Assembly: GCA_903881535.1 (NCBI GenBank) | Contig: CAIRTT010000289.1 | Span: 1-7,082, forward strand | Length of the DNA stretch: 7,082 bases | Direction of reading: 5' to 3' | DNA from: an uncultured Armatimonadota bacterium | GTDB lineage: Bacteria; Armatimonadota; Armatimonadia; Armatimonadales; Armatimonadaceae | Shown: piece after piece, positions 1 through 5,509 of the stretch | Layout: each line of letters opens with the position of its first letter | Numbering within the stretch: the first letter of the stretch is position 1 | Made by a program: the position numbers and the translations under genes | Notes under the pieces: model-generated | What the model saw: the letters and a program-made list of their open reading frames with translations, nothing else | The model's database searches: none | What the model was told of the DNA's origin: nothing

Positions 1-1
1 C

Positions 2-262
2 GCCGCTAACATCAATAATGACTTGAGCACGGAGTGGAGCCGGGAGCTGCTTGCTACTATTGAGTGGACATCCCCTGAAACACTGCTCACGCAGGATGAT
101 GTCTGGACACACGCGCATCAGGCATTTCCAGATGTCCCCGACTTCGGAACCCCGCTCCGAGACCGCATCGTGGATGTTATGGAGCATCTGGCGGATGTCA
201 TTTACAGCGATCCGCATGTCACACGACACGAATTCTGCCCCCTTTACGACACTGAAAACTGA
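2..262 (+). CDS. 3' end of an unrecognised gene entering from the left edge
   Basis: The frame is open from the first complete codon of the window (position 2) to a TGA at 260-262, so I read this as the C-terminal 86 residues of a longer protein. A TTG at 23 could be called as a start, but it has no purine-rich ribosome binding site before it and the frame stays open upstream, so a cut gene is more likely. The fragment is acidic and mixed in composition, with a Trp-rich start and a likely helix around RDRIVDVMEHLADVIY. I see no signal peptide, membrane segment or catalytic motif, and I do not recognise the family. The next gene begins 162 nt downstream, so the two need not share a transcript. 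Confidence is moderate that this is coding; the function is unknown. Confidence 0.55.
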   Translation, partial: AANINNDLSTEWSRELLATIEWTSPETLLTQDDVWTHAHQAFPDVPDFGTPLRDRIVDVMEHLADVIYSDPHVTRHEFCPLYDTEN

Positions 263-324
263 CCCCTCTGTCGCCATCGAAGGTCGAGCGGTTTAGCTGT
301 AAGTTGGGGCGGCATGACGGACGA

Positions 325-351
325 ATTACACGCGCTTGCCGTTCGTGTAAT
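325..351. promoter_or_regulatory. Inverted repeat upstream of the DUF6933 pair
   Basis: The sequence shows a perfect 8-bp inverted repeat, ATTACACG (325-332) and CGTGTAAT (344-351), separated by 11 nt. It lies about 75 nt before the first DUF6933 gene in an otherwise empty 162-nt gap. It could be a protein-binding operator or an RNA hairpin. No U-tract follows, so a terminator for the gene on the left is unlikely. The right arm contains TGTAAT, the core of the repeats that flank the Fic gene, which may be coincidence. I could not identify convincing -35/-10 boxes here. Confidence 0.35.
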
Positions 352-408
352 ACACTTGCGGGGAGTCGCATGATGTCTACGCGGATGCGAAATTCTCGAC
401 AATCCCCT

Positions 409-942
409 CGGGAGGGCCTGTTTTATGATCAAGCTGTGCTGTACCCAACAAATCCTGAAAAAGCTCAAGCTGGACCCGGTAGCACTGAAGGCGCAGGAGC
501 CAGTCACGACCACATCCGCGCTCGGAGACTGGTACGCAAAATACATCATCAATGAGCGGCAACACGCCATCGTGATGGTGAACGACAGGACCCGGATGTG
601 TCTTGTGACGACCGCCAAAGACATCCAGTACCTTCCCCAGCGCCTCGAAGCCGCACTTGCCGAAACGCTTCTGTATATGGATGTGCCACGCCACGCCATC
701 GAGCAGGAAGTTGTCCACTACCGGGATGTCTGCTACACCACGACCACATCAGCACCAGATGGACGGAGTGTACTCGGCACCATCAACCAATATCTTCGGA
801 CAATCGAGCACTTTGGTATCACTGACCGGTCACCCGAAGCATGGAATCATCACTTTCTGATTTGGTCATCCTCGGTTGTTAGTGGGGGCTCGATTGAAAC
901 GATTGTTGCAAAGCAGCTGCTGGATGCATACGGGGATGCGCC
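409..942 (+). repeat. Tandem duplication, copy A (551-bp period)
   Basis: Positions 409-942 align without net gaps with 960-1493 at a constant offset of 551 nt. Near-identity starts at the Shine-Dalgarno region (CGGGAGGGCCTG), runs to about 745, is lost over 746-910, and returns for the last 32 nt (911-942). The duplicated unit therefore contains the ribosome binding site and the whole gene, but not the inverted repeat upstream. Confidence 0.9.
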
Positions 943-949
943 AAACTAA
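425..949 (+). CDS. DUF6933-like protein, copy A
   Basis: A 174-residue soluble protein with no signal peptide or membrane segment. I assign it to the DUF6933-type family from its architecture: an N-terminal CTQQILKKLK helix (residues 6-15), then LGDWYAKYI (33-41), a strand-like AIVMVNDRTRMCLV (48-61), and a helical region ending LEAALAETL. The family has no established biochemical role that I know of. The ATG at 425 is well supported: GGGAGGG (410-416) ends 8 nt before it, and the same arrangement is conserved in the duplicate. The next gene, its paralogue, starts 26 nt after the stop, so the two are probably cotranscribed. Residues 108-162 differ strongly from the paralogue, while 1-107 (three differences) and 163-173 (none) are nearly the same. 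The coding call is firm; the family call is from memory of the motif pattern and less certain. Confidence 0.82.
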   Translation: MIKLCCTQQILKKLKLDPVALKAQEPVTTTSALGDWYAKYIINERQHAIVMVNDRTRMCLVTTAKDIQYLPQRLEAALAETLLYMDVPRHAIEQEVVHYRDVCYTTTTSAPDGRSVLGTINQYLRTIEHFGITDRSPEAWNHHFLIWSSSVVSGGSIETIVAKQLLDAYGDAPN

Positions 950-959
950 GAGAACTCCG

Positions 960-1493
960 CGGGAGGGCCTGTTTTATGATCAAGCTGTGCTGTACACAAC
1001 AAATCCTGAAGAAGCTCAAGCTGGACCCAGTGGCCATAAAGGCGCAGGAGCCAGTCACGACCACATCCGCGCTTGGAGACTGGTACGCAAAATACATCAT
1101 CAATGAGCGGCAACACGCCATCGTGATGGTAAACGACAGGACTCGGATGTGTCTTGTGACGACCGCCAACGACATCCAGTACCTTCCTCAGCGCCTCGAA
1201 GCCGCACTCGCCGAAACGCTTCAGTATATGGATGTGCCACGCCACGCCATCGAGCAGGAAGTTGTCCACTACCGGGATGTTTGCTACACCACGACCCGTG
1301 CCGCACCGGAGGGCAGGAGCGTCGTGAGCACCATCACGCAGTTTGTCGTCCCGATCGAGAACGCTGGTTTGACGAGCATGACCCCTCAGGAGTGGAACCA
1401 TTACTTTGTTAACTGGCTAACCTCCTCCAATGGCTACCAGCGCATAGGGGTGTTGGTGCGCAAGCAGCTGCTGGATGCATACGGGGATGCGCC
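960..1493 (+). repeat. Tandem duplication, copy B (551-bp period)
   Basis: This is the second unit of the tandem duplication whose first unit begins at 409. The left boundary is sharp: the sequences before CGGGAGGG differ (TCCCCT before copy A, AACTCCG before copy B). Homology ends close to the stop codon, because copy A has one extra codon (AAC) before its TAA while copy B ends in TAG. Confidence 0.9.
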
Positions 1494-1497
1494 GTAG
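976..1497 (+). CDS. DUF6933-like protein, copy B
   Basis: A 173-residue paralogue of the preceding gene with the same start context (GGGAGGG at 961-967, then ATG at 976) and the same family pattern: CTQQILKKLK, LGDWYAKYI, MVNDRTRMCLV. Over the first 107 residues it differs from copy A only at 21 (Ile for Leu), 65 (Asn for Lys) and 83 (Gln for Leu). From 108 to 162 only about 22 of 55 residues agree, in an ungapped alignment that keeps APxGRSV, WNHxF and other spaced positions. The last residues, KQLLDAYGDAP, are again identical. This pattern suggests the two copies share a scaffold and differ in a specificity region, or that recombination made the flanks uniform again. It is probably cotranscribed with copy A. 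Function unknown. Confidence 0.82.
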   Translation: MIKLCCTQQILKKLKLDPVAIKAQEPVTTTSALGDWYAKYIINERQHAIVMVNDRTRMCLVTTANDIQYLPQRLEAALAETLQYMDVPRHAIEQEVVHYRDVCYTTTRAAPEGRSVVSTITQFVVPIENAGLTSMTPQEWNHYFVNWLTSSNGYQRIGVLVRKQLLDAYGDAP

Positions 1498-1552
1498 GGG
1501 GCTCTGTGTCCCTTGATGGTCAGGCTGTGTCTAATGCATCGGGACAAGGTGT

Positions 1553-1651
1553 TGTAATCGAATTTTCGGGTTTGAAGGCTTTTGTAATTGTATTTATGTA
1601 TTATGGGGGTATATGTAATCGTTTTTTTGATAAATGAGGTTATTGTAATTG
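1553..1651 (+). repeat. Four phased TGTAATYG repeats upstream of and entering the Fic gene
   Basis: TGTAATYG begins at 1553, 1583, 1614 and 1644, giving steps of 30, 31 and 30 nt, close to three helical turns. All copies point the same way. A looser consensus is WTGTAATYGNATTTT, with unrelated sequence filling the rest of each 30-nt unit. The region is much more AT-rich than its neighbours. The fourth copy contains the TTG start codon and the preceding TAA triplet of the Fic frame. Regular phasing suggests cooperative binding of a protein on one face of the DNA; a repeated RNA element is an alternative. The repeat is too short for a CRISPR array. Confidence 0.75.
1635..1640 (+). promoter_or_regulatory. 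Ribosome binding site deciding the TTG start of the Fic gene
   Basis: TGAGGT ends 8 nt before the TTG at 1649 and fits a Shine-Dalgarno sequence. It matters because the frame has no ATG or GTG before the conserved Fic-family N-terminal region, and the codon before TTG is a stop (TAA, 1646-1648). TTG at 1649 is therefore the only good initiator for the full-length protein. Confidence 0.55.
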
Positions 1652-3160
1652 AATAAATCAGGGGTTGATGCTGGTGGAACGCCGGTTGGTCAAGCTGCAC
1701 TACATCATCAGTATTGCCCGCAGCTGTCACCGCCACATGTTCTCAGTTTCACCAACACCACTGCGAGACGAACGGTTCAGACACCAGCCCATACATACGA
1801 ATACTATTCAGCGCAATATGCTAATGATGGCTCCGTCATCGATAACCTCCGATTTGCATTGCGGTACGAACCTCTTGATTTTCGGATTCTGTGCGCCACA
1901 TTCAAGAACATCGGATGTGAACCGATATTGGCATGGGTGAAGGCTGAGCCCACGGGCGCGTTCAGTCGTCGGGCTTGGTTTCTCTACGAACGGCTTACCG
2001 GGGATGTGCTGCCTCTTGAACCGGTAAAGTCAGGAAACTATGTGGATGCTCTCGATGTCCGATTTCACTTCACGGCGGCGCCAATCAACTCTGCCCGCCA
2101 TCGTGTCCGGGATAACCTTTTGGGCACACACGAGCTTTGTCCCACCGTGCGACGTACAGACAAGCTGGATGCATTTATAAACCTCGACCTAAAGGGTGAA
2201 GCCGCAGACTTGATCAATGGCTACGACCCTGACATCTTCGCGCGGGCAATCAATTTTCTGTTCACAAAGGAAACCCGATCTTCGTTTGCAATAGAAGGAG
2301 AGGCTCAAGGCTCCAGCCGTGAAGAGCGCTTTCTGCATACATTGCGTGATGCACAAACCTTTCTACCGGCCACGGAAGATGACCTTATCCGTCTACAGGC
2401 ATCGATTGTGGATGAACGGTATGTGGCTAAAGGTTGGCGGGATTTTCAGAATTTCGTTGCAGAGACGACGCGCGGTTTTGGCGAGCATGTTCACTTTATC
2501 CCTCCCCGGCCTGAAGATGTCCCTAAGCTGATGCGCGGTTGGCTGGATATGGTTAATCGAATCCACGGCAAGGGTGAAGTGGATGCGGTCGTGGCTGCCG
2601 CGATCACTGCATTTACATTTGTGTTCATTCATCCATTCGAAGATGGGAATGGCAGAATCCACCGTTTCTTGATTCATGCAATGCTGTCATCTAGCGGATT
2701 TAGCCCACCTGGTGTTATTTTTCCAGTGAGCGCTGCAATCCTGAGAAACCGTCAGAGCTATGACATGGCATTGGAAGATTTCTCAAAGCCAGTCCTGCTT
2801 AACACGGAATGGTCTTTTGATAGTGAGAGTCGGATCCATGTTGGCAATCAAACGATCGATCTCTTCCGGTTTTTCGATGCCACAGCACAGGTCGAATTTC
2901 TGTATTCCTGTGTTCTGGAAACAATCCGAAGTGACATTAAGGGAGAAGCCGACTTCGTGGAGGTTTTTGATGCGGCACTCTACGCGCTTCGCGAAGTGGT
3001 GGACATGCCTGATCGGCGAGCATCGTTGTTAGTCAAGCTCTGTATGCAAAATGGCGGGCGCCTTTCACAAAGCAAACGTAAGCAGTTTGCAGAGCTTACC
3101 GATGATGAAGTTGCGAGGATAGAAACTGCACTCACATCTATCATGGACGCGCGTTTGTAA
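1649..3160 (+). CDS. Fic-family protein, class II (N-terminal inhibitory helix), probable AMP transferase
   Basis: A 503-residue cytoplasmic protein with the full catalytic motif HPFEDGNGRIHR at residues 328-339. This matches HxFx(D/E)GNGRxxR, with catalytic His328, metal-binding Asp332 and Arg336/Arg339 all present. Fic enzymes usually transfer AMP from ATP to a hydroxyl side chain of a target protein. SFAIEG at 212-217 matches the inhibitory motif (S/T)xxxE(G/N) and lies N-terminal to the core, as in class II Fic proteins, so Glu216 probably holds the enzyme inactive in cis. No separate antitoxin gene is adjacent. Residues about 64-170 (LRFALRYE, RRAWFLYERLTG, GNYVDALD, RHRVRDNLLGT, CPTVRRTDKL) match the N-terminal region common to long Fic proteins of this type. 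The start is TTG with TGAGGT upstream; no other initiator fits. Repeats of one type touch both ends of the gene. The target is unknown. Confidence 0.9.
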   Translation: MNKSGVDAGGTPVGQAALHHQYCPQLSPPHVLSFTNTTARRTVQTPAHTYEYYSAQYANDGSVIDNLRFALRYEPLDFRILCATFKNIGCEPILAWVKAEPTGAFSRRAWFLYERLTGDVLPLEPVKSGNYVDALDVRFHFTAAPINSARHRVRDNLLGTHELCPTVRRTDKLDAFINLDLKGEAADLINGYDPDIFARAINFLFTKETRSSFAIEGEAQGSSREERFLHTLRDAQTFLPATEDDLIRLQASIVDERYVAKGWRDFQNFVAETTRGFGEHVHFIPPRPEDVPKLMRGWLDMVNRIHGKGEVDAVVAAAITAFTFVFIHPFEDGNGRIHRFLIHAMLSSSGFSPPGVIFPVSAAILRNRQSYDMALEDFSKPVLLNTEWSFDSESRIHVGNQTIDLFRFFDATAQVEFLYSCVLETIRSDIKGEADFVEVFDAALYALREVVDMPDRRASLLVKLCMQNGGRLSQSKRKQFAELTDDEVARIETALTSIMDARL

Positions 3161-3243
3161 TTGCATTTTGTCAAAAATGCCGAAATGTAATTGAATTTTG
3201 GAGAGATTAAGCGTTTTTTAGTACTACCGGCGATTTGTAATCG
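3155..3243 (+). repeat. Three TGTAATYG repeats at and after the Fic stop codon
   Basis: TGTAATYG begins at 3156, 3186 and 3236 (steps of 30 and 50 nt), in the same orientation as the four copies upstream of the Fic gene. The first copy contains the Fic stop codon TAA (3158-3160). The first two copies keep the extended consensus TGTAATTGNATTTTG; the third keeps only the core. The 50-nt step may reflect loss of part of a unit, though the middle sequence shows no clear remnant. Confidence 0.7.
3163..3180 (+). other. Small AT-rich hairpin just after the Fic gene
   Basis: GCATTTT (3163-3169) and AAAATGC (3174-3180) form a perfect 7-bp stem with a 4-nt loop, starting 3 nt after the Fic stop codon. 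The stem is weak and no U-tract follows, so it is at best a poor terminator. It overlaps the first downstream repeat copy. Confidence 0.3.
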
Positions 3244-3361
3244 ATGACGCTTGCTGCCGCCGAGTCGGCATCGCTAGGACGGGATGAGAGCCACAGGGCG
3301 ACCCGCGCCGCGTGGGAGGGTAACTTGGTTTGATGTCTGGCAGCGATTGCGAAGCGTGCAT

Positions 3362-3417
3362 TATTCATTAATATGCTATTATTCACTGTGCAGTGAATAT
3401 GGTAAAAATAGTGAATA
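3362..3417. promoter_or_regulatory. Four-half-site symmetric operator of the abiE operon
   Basis: Two TATTCA half-sites (3362-3367, 3380-3385) and two TGAATA half-sites (3394-3399, 3412-3417) are arranged as a nested dyad. Both the inner and the outer pair are centred at 3389.5. The inner pair extends to perfect 9-bp arms, TATTCACTG and CAGTGAATA, around a 2-nt centre. The outer arms also show extra matching bases. AbiEi antitoxins are known to bind inverted repeats in their own promoter and repress the operon, and the next gene is an abiEi homologue, so autorepression is the natural reading. Possible but weak promoter boxes are TTGCGA (3347-3352) with TATGCT (3372-3377, long spacing), or a TATTAT at 3377-3382; both would be covered by a bound repressor. 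Confidence 0.75.
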
Positions 3418-4439
3418 TTGAAATGCCAAACCCCATGAATGCGTTTGCCTCTCTCCCCAATGTGCGCATCGAAAACGCACAGCGCGAGGGACGCTTAATC
3501 GTGCGCGTTGGCGACCAGACGGTAACCGTTTCCGTCATTACACGCGCCTCCGGGTTTCCGCGCGATGTACGCGAGGCCGTATGGCAGGCCAGATCGACAT
3601 TGGGGCTGGGTGAACTAATTCTTGTTGTAGCACCAGTGCTTACAGCCACCAGTCGCGAGTGGCTTCAAAGCGAGAACGTTGGCTACCTGGATGGCAACGG
3701 CAACCTATTTCTAGCCGCGGATGGCATTTACTTGCTCCGCGAATCATCGACAAAAGCCCATCACGCGTCCGGGTCTTCATCCTCTGAAACCAACATCTAC
3801 AAAGGGCGCACGACACAAGTCCTCCATACATTGCTTCAATCTCCACAGCGTGCTTGGCATGTTACAGAGCTCGCTGCTAAAGCCCGTGTTGCAGCTGGAA
3901 CGGCTATCAAGGTCTGTGAGCCCTTAGAGAACATGCTCTGGATGGAGCGCGAAGGGCGGGGTCCTCAGTCACTGCGGCGGCTTATAGATCCCGGCGCGTT
4001 GTTGGATGCCTGGTCTCAGCAACATCAGATGGACTCCTACACTGCATATCGATATTACAGGTGGACCAGCGATCTGACTGAGCTTGCTACGATGCTTGGA
4101 GCTGCGATTGAGGCGCAGGGTGCACCTTGGGCGCTGACTCAGCTGCTTGGTGCTATGCAGCGCGCACCATTTGTCACGAACACTGAGCAAATCGCTTTTT
4201 TGGTTCCGTGTAGTCTGGACATCAAGGAGCTTGCGCTGTCCACCAACCTGAAGCCGGCGGATGAGGGCTACAACGTTGTGTTTTTGGTGCCAAATACGGA
4301 AGGGCCGCTACTGTATCGGCATCAGGAAGCGAATATGTCGCTGGCCAGTGACATTCAGCTTTACCTCGATTTGATCAATATGCCGGGCCGGGGACGCGAA
4401 CAAGCCGAGCATCTTCGCATGGAAAGAATAGGTTTCTAA
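3393..4439 (+). CDS. abiEi: AbiEi-like antitoxin and transcriptional repressor
   Basis: A 348-residue soluble protein resembling type IV AbiEi-family antitoxins. Residues about 58-116 (VREAVWQARSTL, LILVVAPVLTATSREWL, NVGYLDGNGNLFLAADGIYL) match the family's N-terminal nuclease-like fold region. Residues about 138-200 look like a winged helix-turn-helix (TTQVLHTLLQSP, WHVTELAAKARVAAGTAIKV). The C-terminus (IQLYLDLINMPGRGREQAEHLR) is typical of this group. In known AbiE systems AbiEi represses the operon and counters the AbiEii toxin without stable complex formation. The toxin-like gene starts 3 nt after its stop. The 5' end is uncertain: GTG 3393 and ATG 3399 lie inside the operator, and ATG 3423, the eleventh codon, would leave the operator wholly untranslated. 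None has a clear ribosome binding site. I give the longest frame; ATG 3423 is equally acceptable. Confidence 0.8.
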   Translation: MNMVKIVNIEMPNPMNAFASLPNVRIENAQREGRLIVRVGDQTVTVSVITRASGFPRDVREAVWQARSTLGLGELILVVAPVLTATSREWLQSENVGYLDGNGNLFLAADGIYLLRESSTKAHHASGSSSSETNIYKGRTTQVLHTLLQSPQRAWHVTELAAKARVAAGTAIKVCEPLENMLWMEREGRGPQSLRRLIDPGALLDAWSQQHQMDSYTAYRYYRWTSDLTELATMLGAAIEAQGAPWALTQLLGAMQRAPFVTNTEQIAFLVPCSLDIKELALSTNLKPADEGYNVVFLVPNTEGPLLYRHQEANMSLASDIQLYLDLINMPGRGREQAEHLRMERIGF

Positions 4440-4442
4440 AGC

Positions 4443-5330
4443 ATGAAGCCTAAGCATGTGAGTTGGTATAACTTCCAGCACGTCACGTATTGTGAACAGA
4501 CGCTTGTCACGCTACTGCATCGCTTGGGACCTTGGAAGGAGGCAGTTTTCCTCGTTGGGGGTCTTGCACCGCGTTACCTGTTTCCATCTTCGTCTCATGC
4601 CGGGACGACAGATGTGGATCTTGTAGTCGGACTCGATGTTCTGGCACAGACGGAAGCCTATCGCTCGCTTGAGACAAACCTAAAGTTGATGGGGTTTGAG
4701 CGTTCCATCGAGGAAGGACGCCCGATTCATTGGCGCTGGCGTAAGCGAATTAGTGAATCCGTCACGGTAATTGTGGAGCTATTGTGCGACAGAAGTCAGG
4801 TCCAGTCGGGGCGTTCCATCCGCGTATCGGAGCGTGAGCAGCTATCAGCACTCAATATCCGGGGAGTGAACCTGGCGGTGGAAGACTTTATTGAGGTGGA
4901 CCTACGCGCTGAGTTGTTGGATGGGGGCGGCGTTGCGATTGAGACTGTGCGGGTCGTCGGACTCGCGGCGTTTCTTGTACTAAAGGCACGCGCTTATGGA
5001 GATCGCGGCGAGCAAAAGGATGCCTATGATCTTATTTTTTGCTTGGAGCAGGAAGGCCCTGAGTCCGCGGCCGTGAGATTTCAGGCTTTGCGAGCGCGCA
5101 GTAGCGATCCATCGCTTTTTGAAGATGCATTACGCGTGCTCGAGCGGGACTTCGCCACAGATGAGATTACAGATGGGTACCGTAAGAACGGACCCATTGC
5201 GTATGCAACATTCCTGACCAACCCTGCCGAACCTACAACCGACGCTGACGTTCGCCGGCGTCGTGGCGCAAATGGAATCGTTGAAGCATTTCTTTCAGCG
5301 TTACAGCAATTGGACGACGGGGTGTCGTAA
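4443..5330 (+). CDS. abiEii: AbiEii-like nucleotidyltransferase toxin
   Basis: A 295-residue protein with the DNA polymerase-beta-like nucleotidyltransferase signature of AbiEii/AbiGii toxins. FLVGGLAPRYLF (residues 36-47) supplies the GG motif. GTTDVDLVV (54-62) supplies the paired metal-binding Asp57 and Asp59. VTVIVELL (107-114), with Glu112, is the likely third acidic position, where many relatives have Asp. KARAYGDRGEQKDAYDLIF (181-199) supplies the family's C-terminal lysine/aspartate motif (Lys181, Lys192, Asp193, Asp196). All key residues seem present, so the enzyme is probably active. AbiEii-type toxins are reported to use nucleotides to block growth; relatives modify tRNA acceptor ends, but the substrate here is not known. 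The ATG at 4443 follows the antitoxin stop by 3 nt with ATAGGT (4428-4433) upstream, indicating translation from one mRNA. The pair is expected to act in phage abortive infection or element stabilisation. Confidence 0.83.
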   Translation: MKPKHVSWYNFQHVTYCEQTLVTLLHRLGPWKEAVFLVGGLAPRYLFPSSSHAGTTDVDLVVGLDVLAQTEAYRSLETNLKLMGFERSIEEGRPIHWRWRKRISESVTVIVELLCDRSQVQSGRSIRVSEREQLSALNIRGVNLAVEDFIEVDLRAELLDGGGVAIETVRVVGLAAFLVLKARAYGDRGEQKDAYDLIFCLEQEGPESAAVRFQALRARSSDPSLFEDALRVLERDFATDEITDGYRKNGPIAYATFLTNPAEPTTDADVRRRRGANGIVEAFLSALQQLDDGVS

Positions 5331-5509
5331 CCGCTATACCAAGATGCAAAACCGGAAAGCCCTGCTTGATTACGTCAAGAAGCTGATTATCGATGTCGGT
5401 GCAGAACCTTCATCCACCCTCATTCCAAAGTGTGCATCTATAAACAATTATTCACGGCTTTTGTACTGCACACGGGAACCCGAAGACAGAACCCGTCGTT
5501 CTTACAATT

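Noticed and set aside
244..1401. Long minus-strand open frames across both DUF6933 copies
   Set aside because: They mirror the tandem duplication on the opposite strand, lack ribosome binding sites and plausible protein composition, and overlap well-supported + strand genes.
1507..1546. TGTCCC/GGGACA inverted repeat after DUF6933 copy B, as a terminator
   Set aside because: Six-base arms 28 nt apart with no U-tract are likely to occur by chance.
1553..1651. CRISPR-like array
   Set aside because: The conserved core is only 8-9 nt, with a degenerate extension and just four units. There are no cas genes, and true CRISPR repeats are longer and nearly identical.
1665..1940. A + strand frame from TTG 1665/ATG 1668 overlapping the Fic 5' end
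   Set aside because: The AGGGG before it is too close to the ATG, the product resembles nothing, and the overlapping Fic frame has family-conserved residues across this stretch.
3255..3270. TGCCG/CGGCA hairpin between Fic and abiEi
   Set aside because: A 5-bp stem without a U-tract in a GC-rich stretch; too weak to call a terminator or attenuator.
5447..5455. ATTATTCAC downstream of abiEii as a further AbiEi half-site
   Set aside because: A single unpaired half-site matching by about nine bases; no symmetric partner is nearby.
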